Shown piece by piece: positions 45,593-54,183 of a stretch of DNA of 60,054 nucleotides (position 1 is the stretch's first letter; every line of letters begins with the position of its first letter). The translations under genes were made by a program, and so were the position numbers. The stretch is from NCBI GenBank assembly GCA_003249095.1, contig QBMS01000009.1, positions 4,259 through 64,312 on the forward strand. Reading direction: 5' to 3'. The DNA comes from Snowella sp. (GTDB taxonomy: Bacteria; Cyanobacteriota; Cyanobacteriia; Cyanobacteriales; Microcystaceae). Below the pieces are notes generated by a model that worked only from the letters and a program-made list of their open reading frames with translations, searched no databases and was not told where the DNA came from.

Positions 45593-45706
45593 ATGAAAGT
45601 TAGAGCATCCGTAAAGAAAATGTGTGATAAATGTCGTGTCATCCGAAGACGCGGCAAAGTAATGGTGATTTGTTCAAACCCCAAACACAAGCAACGTCAG
45701 GGTTAG
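45593..45706 (+). CDS. rpmJ: Ribosomal protein L36 (bL36)
   Basis: 37 residues ([20 protein letters not shown] at the start), the standard length. The zinc ligands Cys11, Cys14, Cys27 and His32 are all present, so this is the zinc-binding form. L36 stabilises the 23S rRNA near helices 89 and 91. It lies between infA and rpsM as in most bacteria. Confidence 0.96.
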   Translation: MKVRASVKKMCDKCRVIRRRGKVMVICSNPKHKQRQG

Positions 45707-45784
45707 AAGTCAGTTAATCATTCCATGAAACGTAACCAATCGTAAATCAAGAAACACTATCAATCATACAGAGGGAGAAACAAC

Positions 45785-46168
45785 GTGGCGAGGATAGCTG
45801 GTGTTGACCTGCCCAGAGATAAACGTGTGGAAATCGCACTGACCTATCTCTATGGTATCGGTCTATCGCGATCTCACAAAATCTTAGCAGGGACAGGCGT
45901 AAATCCTGATACCAGAGTTAAGGACTTGACCGACGAAGATGCCGCCGCTCTGCGTACCTACATCGATACCAATTACGAAATTGAAGGGGATTTGCGCCGT
46001 TGGGAAGCAATGAACATCAAGCGTTTGGTCGATATTGGAACGTATCGGGGTCGTCGTCATCGTATGGGGTTACCTGTACGGGGTCAACGGACTCGAACCA
46101 ATGCTCGTACCCGTCGGGGTCGTCGGGTTACCGTCGCTGGTAAGAAAAAAGCCCCATCCAAGAAATAA
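45785..46168 (+). CDS. rpsM: Ribosomal protein S13 (uS13)
   Basis: 127 residues from a GTG codon preceded by GAGGGAG. S13 forms bridges to L5 and touches P-site tRNA. It starts [20 protein letters not shown] and ends in the basic [13 protein letters not shown] segment with a Lys-rich tail. Confidence 0.97.
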   Translation: MARIAGVDLPRDKRVEIALTYLYGIGLSRSHKILAGTGVNPDTRVKDLTDEDAAALRTYIDTNYEIEGDLRRWEAMNIKRLVDIGTYRGRRHRMGLPVRGQRTRTNARTRRGRRVTVAGKKKAPSKK

Positions 46169-46216
46169 TCCTATTTCTAATGCAATTGAGTTAAGCAGAG
46201 AGTTTAAGCAACCACT

Positions 46217-46609
46217 ATGGCGCGACCAACCAAAAAAAGCGGACCGAAGAAACAGAAGAAAAATGTTCCTAGCGGTGTTGCTCACATCCAATCTACATTC
46301 AACAATACAATTGTCACCATCTCTGATACCAAAGGAGACGTAATCTCCTGGGCATCGGCGGGTTCAAGTGGCTTTAAAGGTGCTAAAAAGGGAACTCCCT
46401 ATGCGGCCCAAACGGCAGCAGATAATGCTGGTCGTCGAGCGATTGAACAAGGAATGAGACAATTAGAAGTTCTCGTGACAGGCCCCGGTGCTGGTCGAGA
46501 AACTGCCATTCGCGCCCTTCAAGGTGCGGGACTAGAGATTACTCTGATTCGGGATGTCACTCCCATTCCCCATAACGGTTGTCGTCCTCCGAAACGGCGG
46601 AGAGTGTAG
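46217..46609 (+). CDS. rpsK: Ribosomal protein S11 (uS11)
   Basis: 130 residues. S11 lies on the 30S platform by the E site. It has [19 protein letters not shown] and the invariant C-terminal [15 protein letters not shown]. rpsD, which follows rpsK in E. coli, is absent and rpoA comes next. Confidence 0.97.
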   Translation: MARPTKKSGPKKQKKNVPSGVAHIQSTFNNTIVTISDTKGDVISWASAGSSGFKGAKKGTPYAAQTAADNAGRRAIEQGMRQLEVLVTGPGAGRETAIRALQGAGLEITLIRDVTPIPHNGCRPPKRRRV

Positions 46610-46732
46610 TTTAAGATTGGCAGGAAAAATTCCTAGTGTTACTCACGATCGCGGGAATTAACCTGACAACAAACTACAAACATAGATAGCAATAAAGGGT
46701 TACGGAAGGTCAAGAGCAGGGAGGTCACTAGC

Positions 46733-47677
46733 GTGGCGCAGTTTCAAATTGAGTGTGTTGAGTCTAAGACTCAGAAAAATCAAAGTCAATATAGTAAATT
46801 TGTTCTGGAGCCATTGGATCGAGGGCAAGGAACAACTGTCGGCAATGCCCTAAGAAGGGTAATGCTTTCTAATTTGGAAGGGGCGGCTGTGACGGCTATC
46901 CGCGTTGCGGGGGTTAATCACGAATTTGCCACCATTCCAGGGGTACGCGAGGATGTTTTAGAAATCATGCTCAACATGAAGGAAATCATTCTCAAGAGCT
47001 ATAGTGACCAAACCCAAATTGGTCGTTTGCTTGCGATTGGCCCAGCGACCGTTACGGCTGCTCAATTTGATGTTCCGTCTGAAATCGAAGTTATCGATCC
47101 CAACCAGTATGTCGCAACCTTAGCGGAAGGGGCAAAACTGGAGATGGAATTTCGAGTTGAGCGGGGTGCTGGTTATCGGGCGATTGAGCGGAGCAAGGAT
47201 GATTCGTCTTCCTTGGATTTTTTGCAGATCGATTCGGTTTTTATGCCAGTCACCAAGGTGAATTACGGTGTTGAAGATATTCGCCCTGATGGGTCGGCTG
47301 TCAAAGACCGTCTCACGTTAGAGATTTGGACGAATGGCAGTATTAATCCCAAGGAGGCTCTTTCGGAGGCTTCAGAGATTATTTCTGATTTATTCAATCC
47401 TCTAAGAGATCTGAATGAGCTTGAAACGAGTCAGGCAGATTATCAAGACGAAATTAATCCCGAAAGTCAAATTCCTATTGAAGAGTTACAACTTTCCGTT
47501 CGGGCTTATAACTGTTTAAAACGGGCGCAAATTAATTCGGTGGCGGATCTCTTAGATTATAGTCAGGAAGATCTTTTGGAAATCAAAAACTTCGGACAAA
47601 AATCTGCTGAGGAAGTGATTGAAGCATTGCAAAAACGCTTAGGGATTACCCTCCCCCAGGAAAAAGCGAAACCATAA
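46733..47677 (+). CDS. rpoA: RNA polymerase alpha subunit
   Basis: 314 residues from a GTG start preceded by GGGAGG. The N-terminal domain (1-230) dimerises and scaffolds beta and beta-prime (TTVGNALRRVMLSNLEGAAV). The C-terminal domain (250-310) binds UP elements and activators (ELQLSVRAYNCLKRAQI and NFGQKSAEEVIEAL). It is located between rpsK and rplQ as in most bacteria and is probably served by the internal promoter before rpmJ. Confidence 0.97.
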   Translation: MAQFQIECVESKTQKNQSQYSKFVLEPLDRGQGTTVGNALRRVMLSNLEGAAVTAIRVAGVNHEFATIPGVREDVLEIMLNMKEIILKSYSDQTQIGRLLAIGPATVTAAQFDVPSEIEVIDPNQYVATLAEGAKLEMEFRVERGAGYRAIERSKDDSSSLDFLQIDSVFMPVTKVNYGVEDIRPDGSAVKDRLTLEIWTNGSINPKEALSEASEIISDLFNPLRDLNELETSQADYQDEINPESQIPIEELQLSVRAYNCLKRAQINSVADLLDYSQEDLLEIKNFGQKSAEEVIEALQKRLGITLPQEKAKP

Positions 47678-47684
47678 TGAGTGG

Positions 47685-47735
47685 ATAGTCAATAGTTTTT
47701 AGTCATTAACTATTAGCTATCAACTACTAATTTTA
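47685..47735. repeat. AT-rich repeat between rpoA and rplQ
   Basis: Contains TCAATAGTTTTTAGTCATTAA and AACTATTAGCTATCAACTA units, the same short inverse-complementary words as in the clusters after rpsC and rplE. It fills the whole rpoA-rplQ gap apart from the rplQ ribosome-binding site. Confidence 0.5.
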
Positions 47736-47762
47736 ACTAAATTAAGTTTGGAGGAATGGAAA

Positions 47763-48113
47763 ATGCGTCATCGGTGTCGCGTCCCCCATTTGGGCAAACC
47801 AACCGATCAACGAAAAGCATTATTGCGATCGCTGGCGACGGCTTTGTTAAAGAATGGACAAATTAAAACCACCAAAGCTAGAGCAAAAGCGGTTCGCGGT
47901 GAAGTGGATCACATGATCACTTTAGCGAAAGAAGGTTCTCTGTCTGCTAGACGGCGGGCATTGGGCTATATCTATGATAAGAGCCTGGTTCACTCGCTTT
48001 TTGCGGATGCCCCTGATCGCTATAAAGACCGTAACGGTGGCTATACCCGTGTGGTCAGAACCCTGCGTCGTCGGGGCGATAACGCGGAAATGGCCATTAT
48101 CGAATTAGTGTAA
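47763..48113 (+). CDS. rplQ: Ribosomal protein L17 (bL17)
   Basis: 116 residues from the ATG at 47763 ([13 protein letters not shown]); a frame start five codons earlier overlaps the GGAGGAATGG ribosome-binding site. L17 lies at the tunnel exit. [20 protein letters not shown] and [21 protein letters not shown], the latter shortened here to [19 protein letters not shown], are typical. Confidence 0.97.
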   Translation: MRHRCRVPHLGKPTDQRKALLRSLATALLKNGQIKTTKARAKAVRGEVDHMITLAKEGSLSARRRALGYIYDKSLVHSLFADAPDRYKDRNGGYTRVVRTLRRRGDNAEMAIIELV

Positions 48114-48117
48114 GGTC

Positions 48118-48957
48118 ATGGGTGAAGGGTCATTGTCAGAAAAAAAAAGGGTTGCTCTAGTCATTCAATACTTAGGCACTCATTTTCATGGTTGGCAACG
48201 GCAATCCCATTACCGTACTGTCCAAGAAACAATCGAAAATGCGATCGCGGAAATCCTTGATCATCCTGTGACGTTACATGGTGCGGGACGAACGGATAGT
48301 GGAGTTCATGCGGCGGCGCAAGTTGCCCATTTTGAACAAAGCAGTTCTATTCCAGGCGATCGCTGGGCGCAGGTCTTAAATAGTCGTTTACCCGACGATA
48401 TTTTAATTCGAGGTTCAGCCCAGGTTTCATCTCCTTGGCACGCCCGCTTTTCGGCTCTCTGGCGACGGTATCGTTACACCATTTATACTGACAAACGGCC
48501 AAATTTATTCATTAAACCGTTTAGTTGGCACTATTATCATGCCCCTCTAAAAGAATCTCTAATACAAGCGGCTCTCACTCCTCTCATTGGCAGACACCAC
48601 CTAGCGGCTTTCCATCGAGCGGGTTCTGATCGTTCCCACTCCTGGGTTGAAGTCCAGTCCGCAGAATGTTATCGCAATGATTCCTGTCTTATGGTGGAAA
48701 TTCAAGCGAATGGCTTTTTGTACGGTATGGTACGGCTCTTGGTGGGGATGTTAGTCGAAGTCGGTAGAGGACAGCGTTCCCTGGATGACTTTACGGATAT
48801 TTGGGTAAATCAACGTCGAGAAGCGGTGAAATATTCTGCTCCCGCCAAGGGATTATGTCTTTTGCGAGTGGGCTATCCAGAGTTTCCCTTTCCAACCTCC
48901 GTTTGGTTTGATACCCAACCTCTTTTTATGTTTCAGGGAATGTCAAAGGAAGTATAG
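48118..48957 (+). CDS. truA: tRNA pseudouridine(38-40) synthase
   Basis: 279 residues. TruA makes pseudouridine at positions 38-40 of the tRNA anticodon arm. The catalytic Asp is in GRTDSGVHA, and YLGTHFHGWQRQ and FLYGMVRLLVGMLVEVG are conserved. It begins four bases after rplQ. The order rplQ-truA-rplM is common, but here a transposon relic separates truA from rplM. Confidence 0.96.
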   Translation: MGEGSLSEKKRVALVIQYLGTHFHGWQRQSHYRTVQETIENAIAEILDHPVTLHGAGRTDSGVHAAAQVAHFEQSSSIPGDRWAQVLNSRLPDDILIRGSAQVSSPWHARFSALWRRYRYTIYTDKRPNLFIKPFSWHYYHAPLKESLIQAALTPLIGRHHLAAFHRAGSDRSHSWVEVQSAECYRNDSCLMVEIQANGFLYGMVRLLVGMLVEVGRGQRSLDDFTDIWVNQRREAVKYSAPAKGLCLLRVGYPEFPFPTSVWFDTQPLFMFQGMSKEV

Positions 48958-49000
48958 GGTTATTTTTGTACCCGATATGCCCCCATCTAAAATCCAAAAT

Positions 49001-49375
49001 TTGACATACTCTCCTACCTAAAGGCAGAAGATTCTCTAAACATTACTGTTTTAGATTTCTGGTTCGGCGACTCAACTTAAACTAAATACCTTACGATATT
49101 TAACCCAGAGGCCGTGTCTCCCCAGACGTTCACCCCATTTCAGAAGCCTGTTTTCGTATGCCCTACGATACAGTTTAAAACCTACAATATTGGTTTATCT
49201 GGTACTTGGTGCTTGGATATTTTACCTGTACGAGCCTTTCTGTACAGAACCCACTATATCCAGTTTTCAAGGTGCGACTATCGGTTAGATAGCTAGGTTT
49301 TTAGAGAGGTTGAATACCTTTCCTCTGTAGTGGAATCATATCACAAAGCAGCCCTGAAGGGCGAGGCTTTAAACC
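49001..49375 (-). mobile_element. IS200/IS605-type remnant or non-autonomous derivative
   Basis: Read on the minus strand, this 375-base segment opens with a GCCCTTCAGGGC hairpin after AAAGCCTC. It ends with GAATCTTCTGCCTTTAGGTA and GGAGAG, then TATGTCAA, the form of the right end of cyanobacterial IS200/IS605 elements, where a subterminal hairpin lies just before the cleavage site. No transposase or TnpB frame remains. The right part is the place where such elements encode the TnpB guide (omega) RNA scaffold. It sits between truA and rplM and is probably transcribed antisense to the operon, or silent. Confidence 0.55.
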
Positions 49376-49393
49376 CATTTTCTCCGTAATCTT

Positions 49394-49849
49394 ATGAACA
49401 AAACCATTCTTCCTACCGCCGCAACCCTTGATCACAAATGGTATGTGATCGATGCGGCTGATCAACGTTTAGGTCGTTTAGCGACGGAAATCGCGACGAT
49501 TCTCCGAGGCAAAAATAAGCCAACGTTTACCCCCCATATGGATACGGGTGATTTCGTTGTTGTCATCAACGCAGAAAAAATTGCGGTCACGGGCAAAAAA
49601 CGGGATCAAAAGCTCTATCGTCGTCATTCTGGCAGACCAGGTGGAATGAAGATAGAAACCTTTGGCAAACTCCAGGCGCGCCTTCCTGAAAGAATTCTCG
49701 AAACCGCCGTTAAAGGAATGTTACCGAAAAATTCTTTGGGCAGACAACTGTTCACCAAACTTAAGGTTTATGCTGGCCCTTCCCATCCCCATGCCGCTCA
49801 ACAACCCGAAGTGCTGACCCTGAATACTATCCCCGTTGGAGGTAAATAA
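49394..49849 (+). CDS. rplM: Ribosomal protein L13 (uL13)
   Basis: 151 residues. L13 is an early 50S assembly protein. The [20 protein letters not shown] and [18 protein letters not shown]-like ([17 protein letters not shown]) motifs are present. Its TAA overlaps the ATG of rpsI by one base. Confidence 0.97.
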   Translation: MNKTILPTAATLDHKWYVIDAADQRLGRLATEIATILRGKNKPTFTPHMDTGDFVVVINAEKIAVTGKKRDQKLYRRHSGRPGGMKIETFGKLQARLPERILETAVKGMLPKNSLGRQLFTKLKVYAGPSHPHAAQQPEVLTLNTIPVGGK

Positions 49850-50259
49850 TGCAAGCTACTGATTCTAAAAAAGTCGTTTATTGGGGAACAGGTCGTCGTA
49901 AACAGGCGATCGCCAGAGTCCGTCTTGTTCCTGGTACGGGAGAAGTGATTGTCAATGGGAAAGAGGGAAGTGATTACTTTAACCGAATCGCTAACTATAC
50001 CCAAAGCGTCAAAGCTCCTTTAGAAACCCTCGGTTTAGAAAATGAGTACAATATTCTCGTCAATGCTCATGGCGGTGGTTTGACGGGACAATCTGATGCG
50101 GTGAAACTCGGTGTTGCCCGTGCGCTTTGTCAGTTGGCTCCTGAAAATCGTCAGCCCCTCAAAGCAGAAGGTTATTTGACTCGCGATCCCCGTGCTAAAG
50201 AACGGAAAAAATATGGTTTACATAAAGCCCGTAAAGCTCCCCAATACTCGAAACGATAG
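49849..50259 (+). CDS. rpsI: Ribosomal protein S9 (uS9)
   Basis: 136 residues. S9's C-terminal tail touches P-site tRNA and ends KAPQYSKR, the invariant form. [17 protein letters not shown] opens the fold. GGAGG lies inside the end of rplM and the start overlaps its stop, so L13 and S9 are coupled. Confidence 0.97.
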   Translation: MQATDSKKVVYWGTGRRKQAIARVRLVPGTGEVIVNGKEGSDYFNRIANYTQSVKAPLETLGLENEYNILVNAHGGGLTGQSDAVKLGVARALCQLAPENRQPLKAEGYLTRDPRAKERKKYGLHKARKAPQYSKR

Positions 50260-50271
50260 AGGACACATCCT

Positions 50272-50508
50272 ATGCCAAAAGCTGAAATTCATCCCACTTG
50301 GTATCCTGATGCCAAAGTTTATTGTAATGGTGAACTGGTTATGACCGTTGGTTCGACCCAACCTGAAATTTCTGTGGAAGTTTGGTCGGGCAATCATCCC
50401 TTTTATACGGGAACCCAAAAAATCATGGACACGGAAGGCCGTGTCGATCGCTTCATGCGGAAATATCAAAAGTTGGATAAAAAGACTGAAGCGACTGCTG
50501 AAAGTTAA
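50272..50508 (+). CDS. rpmE: Ribosomal protein L31 (bL31), zinc-less form
   Basis: 78 residues. The family frame is clear ([36 protein letters not shown]), but the four zinc cysteines of E. coli L31 are reduced to a single Cys; CSKCHPF reads WSGNHPF. This is a C-minus L31, as in other cyanobacteria I know. L31 bridges the 50S central protuberance and the 30S head. It is the last gene of the operon before a terminator. Confidence 0.95.
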   Translation: MPKAEIHPTWYPDAKVYCNGELVMTVGSTQPEISVEVWSGNHPFYTGTQKIMDTEGRVDRFMRKYQKLDKKTEATAES

Positions 50509-50538
50509 GTCAATCCAAACCCTTGAGTTTTATTTTTT

Positions 50539-50566
50539 ACCCAGTAGGTTGTCTGCTGGGTTTTTT
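50539..50566 (+). terminator. Rho-independent terminator of the ribosomal operon
   Basis: ACCCAGTAG pairs with CTGCTGGGT (one G-T pair) around a GTTGT loop and is followed by TTTTT. It lies 30 bases after rpmE, closing the superoperon. Confidence 0.85.
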
Positions 50567-50584
50567 ATGTTGGGATTTAGCTTT

Positions 50585-50609
50585 ATGGATTTGGAAACCA
50601 AACCCCTAC
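50585..50609. repeat. 25-base dispersed repeat, second copy
   Basis: Identical over 25 bases to 27526-27550 (ATGGATTTGG ... ACCCCTAC). Here the left palindromic half is missing, so this is a half-element. It lies between the ribosomal terminator and the end of galE. Confidence 0.6.
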
Positions 50610-50622
50610 GGGTGATGAATAA

Positions 50623-51621
50623 TTAGCCGTGACGTTGTTGATGCCATTGCCAGGCGTGGCTGATGATTTTCTCTAAATCGGCGTATTGAGGTTGCCAACC
50701 CAGAATTTTTTGAGCTTTCTCACTACTGCCGACCAAAATGGGGGCATCTCCCGCTCGGCGATCGCCTTCTTTGACGGGTAGGGGGAGTCCAGTCACTTTT
50801 TTAGTAGTTTCAATCACTTCTCGAACAGAGAAACCATTGCCATTGCCTAGATTAAAGAGATTACTTTCTCCGCCTTGTAATAAATATTCCAATCCTAAAA
50901 TGTGGGCATCGGCGAGGTCACAAATATGAATATAGTCCCGCACAGCCGTTCCATCGGGCGTATCGTAATCTGTGCCAAAAATTGACAAAAATTCCCGTTT
51001 TTTCAAGGTTGTTAATAATGCGAGGGGAATTAAATGGGTTTCGGGATCGTGGTCTTCTCCTAATAAACCAGTCGGTTCGGCTCCTGACGCATTAAAGTAA
51101 CGGAAAATAACCGATTTTAGACCGTAAGCCTGATCAAAATCGCCTAACATTTGTTCGACGACTCGTTTACTGGCGGCGTAGGGGCTGAGGGGCTGGATGG
51201 GATGGTTCTCCGTCATGGGAACTTCCTTGGGCATTCCATAGACGGCACAGGTCGAAGAAAAGACAAATTTTTTGATATTCGCCGCAATCATGGCTTCCAG
51301 TAGCGTAAGAGTGCCAACCACGTTATTACGGTAATATTTGGCGGGTTCTTGGACGGATTCCCCAACAGCAATGAACGCGGCAAAGTGCATTACTGCATCA
51401 ATTTGGCGAGTGGCAAATAAATTATCTAAAAAAGCGCGATCGCTGATATCGGCAACAAGAAGTTCAGCTTGCAATCGGTCTTGGATTAATTCAGGATGGC
51501 CGTAGGAAAGGTTATCGAGAACAATGACCTGGTAGCCCGCCTTTTGGAGAGCAAGAACCGCATGGGCCCCAATATAGCCCGCTCCGCCTGTGACTAAAAT
51601 TGTATTTTGAGACTGAGACAT
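50623..51621 (-). CDS. galE: UDP-glucose 4-epimerase
   Basis: 332 residues from ATG 51621 (MSQSQNTILVTGG); a second ATG four codons upstream is possible. The enzyme interconverts UDP-glucose and UDP-galactose for surface polysaccharides. It has the NAD-binding GGAGYIGAH, the catalytic Ser and the YxxxK motif (YAASKRVVEQ), and RYFNASGAEP. It is a single leftward gene convergent with the ribosomal operon. Confidence 0.95.
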   Translation of the reverse strand: MSQSQNTILVTGGAGYIGAHAVLALQKAGYQVIVLDNLSYGHPELIQDRLQAELLVADISDRAFLDNLFATRQIDAVMHFAAFIAVGESVQEPAKYYRNNVVGTLTLLEAMIAANIKKFVFSSTCAVYGMPKEVPMTENHPIQPLSPYAASKRVVEQMLGDFDQAYGLKSVIFRYFNASGAEPTGLLGEDHDPETHLIPLALLTTLKKREFLSIFGTDYDTPDGTAVRDYIHICDLADAHILGLEYLLQGGESNLFNLGNGNGFSVREVIETTKKVTGLPLPVKEGDRRAGDAPILVGSSEKAQKILGWQPQYADLEKIISHAWQWHQQRHG

Positions 51622-51669
51622 TGTTATACCCATTTAATTTGATTAAAGGTCAGATGTAACTATTCATGA

Positions 51670-51720
51670 GATCCCCCCGCCTTTGGCTTCCCCCCTTATC
51701 AAGGGGGGCTAGGGGGGATC
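51670..51720. repeat. C6/G6 MITE-like palindrome, full copy
   Basis: The element is bounded by GATCCCCCC and GGGGGGATC, with an inner CCCCCCTTATCAAGGGGGG palindrome. The inner core and right end match the copy at 17770-17799. It lies just upstream of galE and could affect its transcription or mRNA. Confidence 0.7.
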
Positions 51721-51874
51721 ATGTTTAATTTAGTATTACCTCGGATTGGGCTGAATAAATATCGGCAAAATCGGCCAATAAAAAGCCCCCTTAACAGGAT
51801 GACGACAAGGCATTCAATAACAAGCAGTGTTTAAATGCGGGTCAAACCAAGACAGGGAGCGATAAATTTGAGGA

Positions 51875-52060
51875 CTAAGAACTAACTTTTTGAGATTTTA
51901 AAGATTGTAACTGACGAAGCAATACGTCTATTTCGGCCTCTAAATAAAGATATTCAAGCTGCTGGGCGACTTGATAGGTTTTTGGGCTGAGTAATCCTGA
52001 AGCCGCAGATTGATTTGAAGCGTTAGTAGAAGCAGTTCGTGAAGCTAGTTGGGTTGTCAT
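51875..52060 (-). CDS. Small conserved cyanobacterial-type protein
   Basis: 61 residues. The first 25 are Ser/Ala/Thr-rich and disordered. The rest is one amphipathic helix pair (SPKTYQVAQQLEYLYLEAEI, then LLRQLQSLKSQ) with a heptad-like Leu pattern. I have the impression of similar short proteins in other cyanobacteria but cannot name a function. It is divergent from the peroxiredoxin gene. Confidence 0.55.
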   Translation of the reverse strand: MTTQLASRTASTNASNQSAASGLLSPKTYQVAQQLEYLYLEAEIDVLLRQLQSLKSQKVSS

Positions 52061-52227
52061 TGATAGTTATTTTTTTATGAAAACGTGAATTCTAATCTGA
52101 GAGTGTATTATATACCAAGTTATATTGCGGTATATGAATTTACATTAAGAAAATGTTAAGTTTTGAAGATACGATGGTTTTAGGTTTGCTTACTCAATCA
52201 TTTAAGTTTTAGGAAATTGTAAAGTTT

Positions 52228-52779
52228 ATGTCTCGTCGATCGCTGTTTGCTCTATTGTTCGGTCTAGCGTTTACGCTCTTTCTCAATCTGGTGAATCTCG
52301 CTCCTGCCTTGGCTCTCGGTGGCACTCAACTGCCCTTAAATGAACCTGCTCCCGATTTTGCTTTACCCAGTAATAGCGGCGATCGCGACATTGCCCTATC
52401 GGATTATCGGGGCCAATGGGTCGTCCTCTATTTTTATCCCAAGGATTTTACATCGGGTTGTACTTTGGAAGCCAAGCGTTTTCAGAAGGATTTACCCCAA
52501 TATAGAGCGAAAAATACCCAGATTTTAGGCGTAAGTGTCGATGACGTAGAGAGTCATGCCGAATTTTGTGATTCTGAAGGATTAAAGTTTCCCCTATTAG
52601 CCGATACAACGGGAGCGGTAAGTAAACAATACAGTTCTTGGTTGAGCGGAATGTCTCTGCGCCATACCTATTTGATTGATCCCGATGGGATTTTACGCGA
52701 TCGCTTTTTGGGGGTACAACCTGCCATTCATAGTAGTGAAGTGTTGGCTCGGTTGGAAGAACTGCAAGCCGTGAAATAA
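52228..52779 (+). CDS. Exported PrxQ/BCP-type peroxiredoxin
   Basis: 183 residues with an N-terminal signal peptide (about 1-30, ending in APALAL), so it acts in the periplasm or thylakoid lumen. The thioredoxin-fold core has PAPDFALP, YFYPKDFTSGCT (peroxidatic Cys78) and TYLIDPDGILRDRF. The resolving Cys five residues later, typical of PrxQ, is Lys83. Another Cys (114) lies in EFCDSEG. It may use Cys114 or an external thiol to resolve. It reduces hydrogen peroxide or lipid peroxides. Confidence 0.88.
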   Translation: MSRRSLFALLFGLAFTLFLNLVNLAPALALGGTQLPLNEPAPDFALPSNSGDRDIALSDYRGQWVVLYFYPKDFTSGCTLEAKRFQKDLPQYRAKNTQILGVSVDDVESHAEFCDSEGLKFPLLADTTGAVSKQYSSWLSGMSLRHTYLIDPDGILRDRFLGVQPAIHSSEVLARLEELQAVK

Positions 52780-52826
52780 ACTATACTAACCTCGGTTGAA
52801 ATTATTTATAGAGATTACTACTATCT

Positions 52827-53963
52827 ATGGGCGTTAGTCGTCGTCAATTGTTAATCGCGGGAGGAACCCTGGGCGGTCTGGGGGCGACTTCCCTTTTGCA
52901 TCAAGTTTTTTCTCAAAATAAGGCGTTGTCTCCCCAGGAAAGCGTGGCTCTCAATGCCCCCGTTGCCCAATCTCCTATTTCATCCCCTGCACCAAAAGGT
53001 TTAACCGCACCCGTTCGCGGAGATGTGCGGATCGTGGTCATTAGTGATCTCAATAGTCAGTACGGCTCGACGACCTACGAGAAAGAGGTGGATCAGGCGA
53101 TCGCGTTTATTCCCGATTGGCAACCCGATTTAGTGCTTTGCGGCGGAGATATGGTCGCAGGGCAAAAAAATTCCCTCACGTCTGACCAAATTTCAGCGAT
53201 GTGGGAGGGATTTGATCAACATATTGCGGCTCCCCTTCGTCAAGCAAAAATTCCTCTAGGGTTTACCATTGGCAATCACGATGGATCGGGGGCGATCATT
53301 CAGGGAAAGATGCGGTTTCAAAAAGACCGAGATTTGGCTTCTAATTATTGGAATAATCCTCGTCATAATCCAGGCTTAACCTTTGTCGATAAAGCGAAAT
53401 TTCCTTTCTATTACAGCTTTAGTCAAAATAATATTTTTTATCTCGTGTGGGATGCTTCTACCGATCGCCTTTCCGAAGAACAATTAAGCTGGGTAGAAAA
53501 AAGTTTAGCCAGTGCCACCGCCCAATCTGCCAAAATGCGAATCGCGATCGGCCATCTTCCCCTCTATGCGGTTGCGATCGGACGCAATACCGCAGGAAAT
53601 GTCCTAGCTAATCCCGATAAATTACGCACGTTACTAGAAAAATATCACGTCCATACCTACATTAGCGGCCATCATCACGCCTATTTTCCAGGAAAACGAG
53701 GAGAACTCGAACTCCTACAGACAGGAGCTTTAGGGAGCGGCCCCCGCAAATTAATTAATAGCCAACAGCAACCTTTCAAAACCCTGACCGTTGTTGATAT
53801 TAACCTAAATGCTGAATCAACGATTTATACGACCTACAATATGAATAATTTATCGGTTGTGGATAGTCAGATGTTGCCCCGAATTGTTGTGGGCTATAAT
53901 GGCTGGGTTTTACGGAGAGATGTCAATTGGGAAGACTTAACGCCCCAGGAACGGAAAACTTAG
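52827..53963 (+). CDS. Tat-exported calcineurin-like metallophosphoesterase
   Basis: 378 residues. The N-terminus SRRQLLIAGGTLGGLGATSL is a twin-arginine signal, so the folded protein with its metals is exported. Metallophosphoesterase motifs in order: ISDLNSQYG, LCGGDMV, TIGNHDGSG, IGHLPLYA and ISGHHHAYFPG. The first motif has Asn where most members have His (DxH). It is 47 bases after the peroxiredoxin gene and may be co-transcribed. Its substrate is unknown; phosphodiesters, nucleotides or phosphoproteins are possible. Confidence 0.88.
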   Translation: MGVSRRQLLIAGGTLGGLGATSLLHQVFSQNKALSPQESVALNAPVAQSPISSPAPKGLTAPVRGDVRIVVISDLNSQYGSTTYEKEVDQAIAFIPDWQPDLVLCGGDMVAGQKNSLTSDQISAMWEGFDQHIAAPLRQAKIPLGFTIGNHDGSGAIIQGKMRFQKDRDLASNYWNNPRHNPGLTFVDKAKFPFYYSFSQNNIFYLVWDASTDRLSEEQLSWVEKSLASATAQSAKMRIAIGHLPLYAVAIGRNTAGNVLANPDKLRTLLEKYHVHTYISGHHHAYFPGKRGELELLQTGALGSGPRKLINSQQQPFKTLTVVDINLNAESTIYTTYNMNNLSVVDSQMLPRIVVGYNGWVLRRDVNWEDLTPQERKT

Positions 53964-54183
53964 ATTATTAACATTACTATAATATATAACCATGCAGTTG
54001 AATGACACACAGCCAAGAGGTTTAAACCCCTTGTTTATAAACATCAGAGATGTCTTACCCCTGGGAATAACGCTATAGTATTAAGGATGTTTGAGAGTCT
54101 CTTATTATTGGGGAGCAAGTGCTAAATAATAAATTAACAGATGAAATGATATAACTATTTACCATAACAATTCTGGAGTGGGT

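Noticed and set aside
49114-49296. A 60-codon frame inside the truA-rplM gap
   Set aside because: It lies within the transposon relic, has no homology-like motif and is not placed where transposase or TnpB would be.
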